DNA from: Rana temporaria
Taxonomy: Eukaryota; Chordata; Amphibia; Anura; Ranidae
Assembly: GCF_905171775.1 (NCBI RefSeq)
Contig: NC_053492.1
Location: 323,521,645-323,585,644, forward strand
Direction of reading: 5' to 3'
Length of the DNA stretch: 64,000 bases
Of the stretch, positions 32,060-42,460 are shown piece after piece. Every line of letters begins with the position of its first letter. Position 1 is the first letter of the stretch. The notes under the pieces are model-generated. The model saw only the letters and a list, made by a program, of their open reading frames with translations, was not told where the DNA came from and ran no database searches. The position numbers and the translations under genes were made by a program.

Positions 32060-32476
32060 TGCAAAGTTCACACTCCAAAATATCATACCACCAACAGAAT
32101 GAAAATGGAGTAACTTTGCACTTGTTGGGCGCATGTGGTGACGTTTTTATGCACTGGGCCGGCCCAACTCAGCAGGGATTTACGCCTACTGTTGTTTTGC
32201 GCATGCGCAGAGGGCAGGGCACGTCCGGTGCATGCTCCGTTCGGTCTGGACATCATTTGCATGGGGTCACGGTTCATTAGCATTCTTCACGCCCACATCC
32301 CTCCTACCGTCACTTGCGCCTACTTACGCCGACACATTTCAGCTCCGCGAGCGCAACGTAGGACGCATGTGGTACGGGAATATGGGAGAGCTCTCTCCAA
32401 GTTAAGCCGGCGTAGCGCATCTATGATGCGCTACACCTGAGTAAATATGCGCCGATCTACGAGAATATGGCCCAGA

Positions 32477-32783
32477 ATCAATAAAACATTAACTCAATAA
32501 AACAACTTTTTTTATTGCAATCTGTGCCACAAAGAGAGTAAAAAATATATGACGAAGCATAGGGGCGATCCTCCCTCTGTCCACCCCAGCCCCTATGCTT
32601 CACCATATATGTTCTTTTTTTAACTGCGGTGATAAAATCACCTCCTACAGAGCTGGTTTACGTATTGTGAAAGCAAACCCTTTTTCTGTCAAAATAAACA
32701 AATCAGTGCTGCAGCTGACTGGCGTACCTGCAAAGCAAACAAAGGTTAACAATAAAACGGTAACAAAAAAACATTACAGTATA
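32477..32783. other. Sequence between Harbinger and L1-A
   Basis: Not recognised beyond the hairpin repeat. Because L1-A and PLE2 both carry clean duplications, this stretch was once continuous with 41181 onward. A (CAATAAAAC)-like AT-rich patch lies at 32478-32520. Confidence 0.5.
32545..32605. repeat. Hairpin-forming repeat, right copy
   Basis: GAAGCATAGGGGC and GCCCCTATGCTTC form a perfect 13-bp stem around a 22-base loop (GATCCTCCCTCTGTCCACCC plus 2 bases). Outer words ATATATG and CATATAT extend the symmetry. Confidence 0.75.
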
Positions 32784-33989
32784 CATATAGTCCTCATCCC
32801 TAAGCCCGGCAAAGACAAATCCCACTGTGCTTCCTATAGGCCAATCTTCTTGCTAAACTATGACCTCAAGATCTTGACAAAAATATTGGCAACAAGGCTG
32901 CAGACGATTCTCCCATCTCTGGTTAATATAGACCAGACTGGTTTCATGCCAGGGAAATCAGCAGATATAAATTTACGTAGAGTGTTTACACATCTTCAGC
33001 TTCCTTCCACTGAGTCCTCCACTAGACATTGAAAAGGCGTTTGATTCGGTGGCGTGGCCTTTTATGTCTTCGGTTCTAGAGGTCATGGGTTTCGGAGAAG
33101 GATTCCGCAGGTGGATCGACATTTTATATAAAGACCTGACAGCACAGATACAACTTAATGGTGCTCTATCAGCACCCTTTCGTGTTGGAAGAGGTAAAAG
33201 GCAAGGTTGCCCTCTGTCACCGACTGTTTTTGCTCTGGTGATGGAGCCACTTGCCTCGGCCCTCAGACAAGCGGACAGGGTAAGGGGCATACAAGTGGGT
33301 TCCATACATGAGAAAGTTGCCTTATACGCAGATGACCTTATTCTTTTCTTAAATTATCCTGCCCAGTCCCTTCGGGAGACGCTTTCAAATTTCTATCCAA
33401 TTTCACTAGCTGCTCAGGACTCAAGGTAAACTGGGACAAATCCCAAATTTTACCGATAGATAATGACGCGAAGGATGTAGCAGATCCCAACCTCCCTTTA
33501 CTATGGACAGACAAGATTAAATACCTAGGTATTTACATCTCCACATCTACCTCTGACTACCATACCCTTAACTTAAAACCACTAATACAACTGACGAGAG
33601 CAAGACTGAAGACGTGGGCACATCTCCCCCTCTCTCTAATTGGGAGAATTAATCTATTCAAGATGAAGCTTCTACCTGCTTTTCTCTATGTTCTCAGACA
33701 TGCCCCCGCCTGATAAACACCATTTTACTGTCTTTTCTCTGGGGAGAGGCTTTGGGGAGAGGGAGGCCTGGCTTGTCCTGACCTCCATTCCTATTTTGTT
33801 GCTGCCCTGTTATCCCATGCCCACAACTGGCTGGTCTCAGATGACTCCAACGCAGCGGTGGTCCTGGAAGCAGCAAGTCTGGGGTCTTATGAGACGCTGC
33901 GGAACTTACTTTACCGGGGTCTTAGAGCTTCCTTTCCCCTTACAACGGCAATGAGAGCGGTCCTAAAGGCATGGTCGGTGGCAAATTCT

Positions 33990-34058
33990 TTATTTTATTT
34001 GTAGAACAGGGAGAAGACCGCGCGGGCCGACAAGCATAAAACACAGTAGTACACACAG
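33990..34058 (-). mobile_element. 69-bp retroinsert with 17-bp target duplication
   Basis: Flanked by GGTCGGTGGCAAATTCT at 33973-33989 and 34059-34075. Read on the minus strand, the insert ends ACAAATAAAATAA, an A-rich tail of the kind left by L1-driven reverse transcription, with a poly-A signal inside. The source transcript was not recognised. Confidence 0.8.
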
Positions 34059-34717
34059 GGTCGGTGGCAAATTCTATGCGCCCCATGCCTTCTGGACACA
34101 TCTCCCAACATAACCCTCTTTGGTTTAACCCGCAACTGTCAGAATTTGGGTCCATACCCGATCCCAGTGTGTGGGCATGCAAGGGCATCAAATATGTGAG
34201 TCAGATCTGTACTGAGGACCGACTACAGACATTTGATAGATTGAAACAACAATATAACCTACCTAATTCACATTTGTTTAGGTTTTTGCAGCTTAGACAC
34301 GCCTTTAACACTTAGTTTGAAAATGCACAGGTGGCCTTTTACACCTCAAACCTGGAGACTTTGTTTAGGGATGAAGCTCTACCTAAACCTTTATCCACCA
34401 TATATAAAACATTATTTCCTAACATTCACACGGGCCGTTGAAAATCTTAAAGCGAAGTGGGTGGTCGATTTCCCTACACTAGATACAGAAGATTGGGAGG
34501 AAATGTGGGAGTGTCCCTTTTCACAGCTAATATCGGCTAGATAGATAGATTAGTGCAATTCAAAATACTACATAAAGTGTATTACACGCCCATGCGCCTA
34601 CACAAAATATATCCATCCATCCCAGCTTCTTGCTGGAGATGCGACTCGCCCTCAGTGGATTTCATTCATATTTTTTGGAACTGTCCTCAGATTAAAGTCT
34701 TTTGGGCTGAGGTCACC

Positions 34718-35614
34718 CAGGGCTCGACAAAATCCAGGCGCCCGGTCGCAATTGCGACAAGAAATTGTGACCTGGCGCCCGCCGGCCTCAATTACCGGCC
34801 GTCGCGGGCCCGCCGTGATCGCGGGCGGTGGGGGCGCACAGAGGCACAGGATCCTGTGTCTCCGTGCGCCCCCACCTCCCCCGCCGCGCGATCGCGGTGG
34901 GGCCCACGACGGCTGGTAATTAAGGCCGCGGCTTTGCAGCCTTGTGAAGGCCCAAGCTTCCTTCTGTGACCTGGCGCCATCTGGTGGTGGCCGTTGGCAT
35001 TACAAGTAAAACAGCAGTTCTTAAAGTGTTTTTTCACTGTTTTCACTGCCTTCTCCTTCCCTCTAATTAGAACCCCCAAACATTATATATTTGTTTTTAT
35101 TCTAACACCCTAGAGAATAAAATAGCGATCGTTGCAATACTTTCTGTCACACCGTACTTGCACAGCGGTCTTACAAGCGCATTTGTTGGGGAAAAAATAC
35201 CCTTTTTTTAAATTAAAAAATAAGACAATAGTAAAGTTATCACAATTTTTTTTTATATTGTGAAAGATAATGTTACGCCGAGTAAATTGATACCCAACAT
35301 GTCATGCTTCAAAATAGCGTCCGCTCGTGGAATGCCGACAAACTTTTACCCTTTAAAAGCTCCATTGGCGACGTTTTAAAAGGTCTACAGGTTGCATGTT
35401 TAGAGTTACAGAGGTCATCTAGGGCTAGAATTATTTATCTCGCTCTAACGATCGCGGCGATACCTTACATGTGTGGTTTGAATACCGTTTACATATGCGG
35501 GCGCTACTCAGGTATGTGTTCGCTTCTGCGCGTGAGCTTGGCGGGACGGGCGCGTTTTCTGGCTCCTAACTTTTTAGCTGGCTCCTAGATTCCAAGCAAA
35601 TTTGTCAAACCCTG
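34718..35614 (+). mobile_element. hAT MITE (CAGGGCTCGACAAA family) in L1-A
   Basis: 897 bp. Ends CAGGGCTCGACAAA and TTTGTCAAACCCTG are inverted with one mismatch. The 8-bp duplication AGGTCACC is perfect (34710-34717, 35615-35622). The left third is GC-rich with palindromes (ATCCTGTGTCTCCGTGCGC). The right two thirds carry R2-type sequence (CCCCCAAACATTATATATT, TTACATGTGTGGTTTGAAT). No transposase. Confidence 0.9.
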
Positions 35615-36359
35615 AGGTCACCACTTTTATTTTGACCGTCACCACCATTTCTGTGCCATTGTCAGTGGAGGTATGTCTGTTGGGACTTGTAGAACAGCTG
35701 GCCCCTCGCCGGGCAAGCAGAACCCTACTAGGATTATTACTTTATTATGCTCGTAAGTCTGTAGTACTCCGATGGAAGGCTTCGTCCGCACCCTCAACAA
35801 ATTTTTGGAAGAGCTTAGTAAACTCGGCTCTGCCACTATACAAGGCTACTTACCTGTCACGTGGCTGTGCTAAGAAATTCCATAAGACATGGGACATCTG
35901 GACGGAATCCTAATGCAGACTCGATGGACGATTAGTAATGCTCTATTAATTACCTGTGATGGCTCAAGTGGCTCTCTGAACTTGTAGGCTTCCTTGGGTT
36001 GCTTGGTCAATAGTTATGGGGAGAGGGGGGAATGTGAATGTGTATATGTAACGTGTACTACTTCATTTCATTTCGTAAATAATTACAATAAGCTGGAGTA
36101 TCTGTGGAAATAGAAGAATACTCTAGATAATCTGCAGAGGTGGTTGAGCCTACAGTAGTTCAGTTGTTTATTATTATTTTAGTTTGTGTGTGACCGAGCC
36201 TGGGTATGCCCAATGGGCTCTGTATTGTATTGTTTGTTTGTTTTTACCTTGAAAATTACAATAAAAACAACTTAAAAAAAAAAACCATTACAGTATAGCA
36301 GTATATAAAGGGGGGAACTAAAGCGCTAGCTATTACTAACCAAATGAAGTAGAGAAAAT

Positions 36360-39300
36360 ATGGAACACCGACAGGTGGACCTGGATGTGGTTTTCAATGT
36401 CAATAACCACCATAAGGATACTGACCTGAACAGCCAATTTAGGATATTGGCTCACAATATGGAAAGAAAGGTCAATCTATGGTGGGACATTCATACCTTT
36501 GATAGGTACATAAAAGAGAAAATTGTTCCCAGAAGGCTCAGATGGGATGTCCCTCCCAACGATGGCCTCCTGGATAAGCAATCTATTGATGAATGGTTTC
36601 ATTTTTTCAATGATAAAAGTTTAGATGCTATCCACTTTCTTTTAAAACGCAAACAAAAAAGGGTACGCAATATTGATGCGATAATAGAAGAAACTAAAGT
36701 CAAATTAGAGCCTTTCAAGGATTCAGCTGATTTTAAAAAATTGGCAGCCCAACTGAATACTAATTTGGCTACCAAAGATGCAGAAGCCCAAAAAAGGAAA
36801 ACCAAAAAATATCAACGAGATATTTCTGATTATACAGCAGATCAGGTTTTAAGTGGCAGGCTAAAACCACAGCCTTTCCACCTACATCTACATACTCTAC
36901 ACCTGAGAAAGAAGTACAAATCCAAGATCCCACTTTAAGTAGACCCATTCAACATATGGGTTGGCAAACGAAAGCACCAGTGGCAGTAAGACCAGAACAG
37001 GAACAACAATATCATCAAAAAAATAGGGAAGAGTCAAACCATCGCACACCTCATAATAAATCGAAGAAACCTTTTAAAAAACCTTTTAAAAAATCCAATT
37101 GGAATCGCCGCAATTCGGAGAGAGAGTATAGGGATAATAGAGGACCGGTGTATCATGCACCGCCACCTAATCCTCCACCCTATTACCATCATTACTATAA
37201 TCATCCGCAACGGAGTCCAATTCCTACCTACAATCATTATGAGCCCCTACGACATTATCAGGAACAGTACTATCCAACACACCATTACCATCATGATCCC
37301 CAAAGGTCTTTTTTAGACAGAGATCGGAGGGATCGGTCTCCAAGAAGACACCCTCAGGAAACATATCGATCCCCAAGAAGACACACGCAAGTGGATCAAT
37401 CACCCCCGAGGAAAACTCAGGAACCATACAGATCCCCAAGAAGATCAAGGGAGGAAAGAGCAATCCATACTCCAGAAGAAAACGGGGGTGCAGAGCGGGG
37501 AAGAGATCCCAAAACAAAGAGATTGGAAAAGGGGAGGGAGTCTTCAACATAAGTGGCAAAACACTATCCACTGATGAGTTGGTGGTGTTGGAAGGGGGTC
37601 TCAAACATGCACCTGTAAAAAATTTAAACAAATTCGATACATACATTAATATCCAAAAATATATTCGAAAAGTTAATATTAAAAAATACTTCCTAGGAAA
37701 TCCAGCTAAATGTCAACTACCCACATCCAGAGAAATGGACATTGTACAACACAGCACTCTTCGCAATAACTCTGTGTTCAATCCACAGGTCAGTAATGGC
37801 CAACACATTGAAGTCTTTAAAAAACTAGTGCTTCAAGATTTGGAAGCTTTGAAATTAAAGAAGGCCTCGGACCCCCCACATATTAAAAGGGGTATTCAAA
37901 GCCTAAAAAAACGGAAAGATATTGTGATTCGCCCCGCGGATAAAGGGGGAGGAGTTGTGGTCCAATCCAAGGAACAATACCATCAGGAACTCCTTGGACA
38001 ACTTCAAGACGAGGACACATATACGAAATTATTAGCTAATCCGATCGTTAACTATAAATCACAATTAAAGCATTTGATCAATTTAGGCAAGAAAAAAGAC
38101 ATTTTGAATAAAAAGGAGGCCATCTTTTTGTTACCGGAAACTTGCAGAATTCCTGTCATATATACCATCCCGAAAATACACAAGGATAAAATTAATCCTC
38201 CGGGCAGACCGATCGTTAATGGGATCGATTCCCTGACCTTAAGGATGGGCCAGTATTTGGACCATTTCTTGCAATCAGCAGTGCAGCAAACAAAGTCGTA
38301 TTTGAGAGACACAAAACATGTCCTTCAAATACTAGAAGAAATACCAGTCTCAGAAGGTAACACATTATTAGCCACCGCCGATGTGTCATCACTATACACG
38401 ATCGTGCAACATCACCAAGTGTGTAGTGCAACTAAATGGCTTTTGAAGAACTACACCACTTTAGTCTGTAAACAACGAAAGTTTTTGATCAAATGCCTTG
38501 AGTTTTGTTTGAAATCCAATTATTTTTGGTATAACCAAACATTTTATGACCAAAAAACAGGCATTGCCATGGGCGCTAAATTTGCCCCTTCAGTGGCTAA
38601 TGCGTTTATGGCACAGTGGGAAGAAGAGGTAGTGTATTCCGGCACCCCACCAGAATTAATCCTGTACAAAAGGTACATTGATGATGTGCTGATTGTTTGG
38701 AATGGTTCCAAGAATTCGTTAGAACAATTCTTCATAGGCCTCAACTCTAATGATCAAAACATTAAATTGGTGACAAACATCAGTAACAATATGGTGAATT
38801 TTTTTAGATTTGGATATTATGATTATTGAGAAGAAACTCATAACCAAAACACATTTTAAAAGCGTAGACACCAATAGTTACTTATCTCTCAAAAGTTGTC
38901 ACTACAAATCGTGGTTATGGAATATACCAAAAGGACAGCTAGTCCGGATTAAACGCAATTGCACTAAGGAGACTGATTTTCTCACCCAAGCTGAATTTAT
39001 TGGGGAAAGGTTCCAAAAGAAAGGATATCCGGAACAGTTTATCCAGCAACAAATTCAAGCTGTTGCTGGACTTGATAGGAAGTGTATGCCGCAAGGGAGC
39101 ATTAAACCCCAACGGAATTTGGAAGCACCAGTTATTATTATGGATTATAATGTCCAATATAAAGATGTGGAGAAACTTTTTAAGAAACATTGGCATGTAT
39201 TGACAGCAGATAAACATCTCAAAAAAATTCTGCCTGCCAAACCCAACATTATCTATAAAAGAGCTCCTACTGTTCGAGATATGTTGGTTAAAAATGTAGT

Positions 39301-39767
39301 TGACCCTCCCCCTAGGAGTGGATATACCTTTTTCAATAAAAAAGGTTTTTTTCCTTGTAAGTATTGTTTTGCATGTTTACATGCAAAAGGGCCTCAATTG
39401 AAGAGAACGGAATTTTTTGGCCACCCATACTAATGTATGGCATCCAATTAAAGATTTTATCAGTTGCCACACAGAGGGAGTGGTATACGTTTTACAGTGT
39501 ACATGCAATCTACAATACGTAGGTAGAACCAAAAGACCTTTAATGGTTCGGATTAAAGAACACATCAAAAACATACTAAAGGGTTGTGATAAACACAATG
39601 TTAGTAGACACTTTGACCAAGTCCATAATAAGAATCCACGCCATTTATCTTTCTGGGCTATTGATAAGTACAATAAACCATGGAGAGGGTCACATCTAGT
39701 CAGAACGATAAGCCAAAAAGAATCCAATGGATACACACTTTACACTCATTGGTACCTGATGGATTGA
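36360..39767 (+). pseudogene. PLE2 polyprotein: N-terminal region, RT, GIY-YIG endonuclease (frameshifted)
   Basis: First open segment 36360-36938: a charged, helical 192-residue region starting MEHRQVDLDVVFNV, of unknown function. After a frame change, 36956-37552 is rich in R, S, Y, H and P (YRSPRRHTQ repeats), probably nucleic-acid binding. From about 37560 the RT frame begins (KTLSTDELVVLEGGL). It contains RPADKGGG near 37930-37953, PPGRPIVNGIDS, GIAMGAKFAPSVANAF and YIDD at 38674-38685. After another shift near 38805 the linker (LPAKPNIIYKRAPTVRDM) and the Cys motif CKYCFAC appear. A final shift near 39415 leads to the endonuclease: VVYVLQCTCNLQYVGRTKR at about 39480-39535, with E of KEHIKNI. 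All catalytic boxes are present. At least two frameshifts are single extra T residues in T runs, so this copy is young or slightly mis-sequenced. Confidence 0.88.
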
Positions 39768-40493
39768 ATGTGGACTTTGATGTCAATTGTTTTCTTAGTA
39801 ATTTTTAATTAGTGATACATTGTAGTTTATTGTAAAGGATGAGATGAAGCTACACTTCGGTTTATTATTTTAATATTTTGTCCCACCCCTTGCCTGTCCC
39901 CTATTCAATGGCAATCAGCATCTATTAGGTTGCGTGATTTCGGGCATTTTTTTGAGCCAGGGCGGATTTTATTACTATTTTTATTATTTTATCACCCATT
40001 TTGGGCGATGACCCATTTTATACCAACATATTATATATTTGATATTAAACATTATAATTGATTAATTTTAACCTATTTATCATTTTTATCATGCTATTTT
40101 ATATACATGAGAAGCTCATTGCTTTTTTCCCATATCTGATTTAACACAGACTGGGATTCATCGTTAGAACGTTTCAAGTGACCTTCTGTGCTCACGATAT
40201 GCTCTGGTCTTCTCACTATGTATTTTTATGACCATGTGTCTATATGTGCAATCCCCCTTGTTTTGTTGTAGCCCATAATTAAGTCCAGTTAATACATTGA
40301 TCAATTTGCACGTGTATTTGGATCTATATTTGTGCTTTGTCTTTGCCAACTCCTTATTAAAGATTGCTGTGCGTGTTCCCTCATTCAAAATGGCCACGGC
40401 TCGGCCTAAGGGCATCCAGCATTAAAAATGGCCGCATTGAACTTCCGTTCGCTGCTCTATTTAAGAAGAGCGGGTTCAACCAATCCCCAGCCT

Positions 40494-40530
40494 CTGATGA
40501 AGTCACGTGACGTGACGCAACGCGTAAGGC
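40494..40530 (+). ncRNA. Hammerhead-like motif, PLE2 3' side
   Basis: CUGAUGA intact, stem II from GUCAC / GUGAC, then GCAACGCGUAAGGCG. The second box is GCAA where GAAA is expected. Confidence 0.62.
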
Positions 40531-41180
40531 GTATCTAGCAATACCGGAAGTGCCGCGGCATCTCGTCCGTACTACCGCTGTATGTCATCTCGGTTTTTCC
40601 TGAAAGTTTTTGCTATGCACCCAGATTTCTTTTATTAATTAAACATTCGTTGAGAATTATTTCACTATTGGAGTCCCTTTTTTCTTCCTTTATCACCTTG
40701 TGTTTGCTGGGATACCGAGTCGCCATTTTTGAGAAGACCGGAACCATACACATAGTGGAGGACACGCGCCTGAGAACAATTGAGAGGACGGCGGTCGTTC
40801 ATTGGAGAAGCTGTGGGACAGTCCAGCTGAGGATTTCGATGCGGTTTTTTCCCTGTGAGGGAGGAAGCGCTTTGTGAGCCCGATTATCGGGCATTGTTCA
40901 CCATATACAACTGGATCACTCCATCGCTGCCAGCACGTTTACACGAATCACTTATATTGATTGATGCTATTTGGGACATTTTATTGCTTTATTTATTCAG
41001 CTTCACATTTTTTCACTTCATTGGACTATTTGTGTTTAACACTTATTTCACGTCATTGCATGGTGATTTTAGTCATTTTTTCCTCTAGATCAGAGGATCG
41101 TAAACTTTATTTTGCTATATCATTCACTAATTTATATATTCCTTTGCGCTCATCACTTATTTTTATAGTATAGCAGTATA

Positions 41181-42458
41181 GTATAAGACACAGTAAGAAC
41201 AAAAAACGACAACTATTTTTGGGTTTTTTATTTTTTTATGCTTCTTTTTTTATTTTATTTTTACACTATTTTGTAACTATAAAAAACTTTAAATATTTAA
41301 GGCTAGGGTGTCTCAAAATGCAATAGCCATCTAACATATTTCGAGACCCTGTGTGAATGTGTGCCCTAGACTGTGTCGCGCTGTACCCTAAACGAATAAT
41401 CCACTAATGTATGGTAGCAACAGAAACAGTCCGGGATGCAGAGACCAGGTTTGCCAGGAGGGAAAAAATAGCAAGTGTCATGCCTAAGTCCTTGCTTGTT
41501 ACAGACACAGCATCTTTTTTAGGGTGCTCTTTGGGTAGGGGTACCAGCAGTGGCAGTTGCTGCTAAATATTTGGAGGGGTCGGCAACCTAACCACCATTG
41601 GGAGAGTGGGAGACGGATGGGAGGGCAGCAATCCAGCAGCAAGCACACCCCTGACATTAGATGGACGAGTGGGTGGACAAACCTTACCATAGGAGGCTGG
41701 GGGAAGGGGGAAGGAAGAGCCGAGGCCAGCTTGTGTTGCAGGTGCAGATCTGCCCTCACTTCCCTTCCTGTTCAGAGGACGATCTCTTACCCAGACTCGG
41801 CCGCAGGGTGTAATCACACAGCATTGTTTGGGAGCAGCAGGAATGTGAAGATGGCTGTAGACCTGGGAGAGCTGCTTGTCAATTACATGCCCACCATCAG
41901 AGTGCCCAGGTCAGGGGACTGAGTCCTACAGAGTATGCCTTCTCCTATGAATCCTCTGTCCTTAGAATCCCCTGTGAGTGCCTGTCTTCCCTCCCTCCTC
42001 CACTTCCCTCTCCTCTCCTTCCCTTTCCATGGATTGCATGCCTTGTGCTCCCTCTCCGATCATCATCTACTGCATGTCAGAGGAGAGGGCAGCTGTCACC
42101 TCTCCCCTGGGGTCCGCACTCACACGTGGAATGGATAGGTAGTCATCTCCGGAGAGGGGTACACATCGCTATGTACACCAACCTTCCCCTGCTTTATAGC
42201 GATCGCTGTGTGCCAGAGTAGGACAGGTAGACAGGGGCCACGGGCATACAGGTTGTCAAGTGTCAATGTTTCTCCTCCGGGCTGTACAGGAAGTGTGTCC
42301 AAGACTTCCTGGCAAATTAGGTCTCAGAACCCGCTTCCTGATTGGCCAGAAGGATAATCAGGAAGACAATAGCGAACATTGATTCTCTATTGTCACACAA
42401 CTGAGTGGGCTCAGGGCACAGTGCTCTGCACCCCAAGCCCACCATTTTTTAAGCCAGT
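41181..42458. other. Possible host sequence between PLE2 and a MITE
   Basis: No terminal repeats seen. It contains the USP13-like exon (41851) and C/T-rich tracts (41985-42020). This may be one of the few non-transposon stretches in the window. Confidence 0.45.
41851..41970 (+). pseudogene. USP13-like first exon, broken
   Basis: ATG at 41851 opens 23 codons reading MAVDLGELLVNYMPTIRVP then RSGD, followed by TGA at 41920-41922. From memory of the family, this closely resembles the start of the deubiquitinase USP13 (ELLV..MPTIRVPRSGD). The next residues of USP13 are recognisable in another frame (EYAFSYESS at about 41937-41963). Here the stop replaces the Arg codon after SGD, most simply a CGA-to-TGA change, and a small indel follows. 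A GTGAGT donor-like site lies at 41973. No second exon was seen downstream, so this is an exon-1 copy with genomic flank, not a spliced retrocopy. An alternative is the real gene start with sequence errors. Confidence 0.55.
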
Positions 42459-42460
42459 TA

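Larger units (their letters stand above)
28718..32473 (+). mobile_element. Autonomous PIF/Harbinger transposon
   Basis: 3,756 bp. Terminal inverted repeats GGGCCATATTCTC / GAGAATATGGCCC are perfect over 13 bp, flanked by the 3-bp duplication AGA (28715-28717, 32474-32476). It carries the two genes expected of Harbinger: a DDE transposase (plus strand) and a Myb/SANT-like protein (minus strand), convergent, each with one intron. Only one small defect was found, in the transposase 3' end. Confidence 0.93.
32800..35920 (+). pseudogene. L1-A ORF2 remnant (reverse transcriptase and C-terminus)
   Basis: Encodes the RT of an L1-type LINE, from SYRPIFLLNYDLKILTKILA onward. It continues through DQTGFMPGKSA, the motif KRQGCPLSPTVFALVMEPLA and the intact catalytic YADD (33325-33336), then the C-terminal WFNPQLSEFGSIPDPSVW at about 34120. 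The CX-rich CWRCDSPSVDFIHIFWNCPQ follows at about 34640, where the hAT MITE interrupts it. The last part resumes after 35622 with LYYARKSVVLRWK. Frame changes near 33.03, 33.4, 33.7 and 34.3 kb and the truncated start make it non-functional. The YADD box alone is preserved. Confidence 0.85.
32784..36285 (+). mobile_element. L1-A: 5'-truncated L1 LINE
   Basis: The 12-bp target duplication CATTACAGTATA at 32772-32783 and 36286-36297 defines the ends. The 3' end has AATAAAAACAAC and a poly-A run. It begins inside the reverse transcriptase, so it inserted truncated. Later it received a hAT MITE (34718-35614) and a 69-bp retroinsert (33990-34058). Confidence 0.9.
36306..41166 (+). mobile_element. 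PLE2: full-length plus-strand Penelope-like element
   Basis: 4,861 bp bounded by the 14-bp duplication AGTATAGCAGTATA (36292-36305, 41167-41180). It carries an N-terminal ORF region, a reverse transcriptase and a GIY-YIG endonuclease, then a 1.4-kb AT-rich 3' region with a hammerhead-like motif at 40494. It landed on the junction created by the L1-A duplication. Confidence 0.9.

Noticed and set aside
34553..34969. 138-codon open frame spanning L1-A and the hAT MITE
   Set aside because: It crosses the exact insertion junction at 34718, so the fusion reading is accidental.
38795..38810. Programmed -1 frameshift at TTTTTTA in PLE2
   Set aside because: The heptamer resembles a slippery site, but its phase is wrong and the downstream frame requires a shift in the other direction (one T too many).
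41851..41922. Intact USP13 first exon
   Set aside because: An in-frame TGA and an indel break the reading; kept as a pseudogene-like fragment only.
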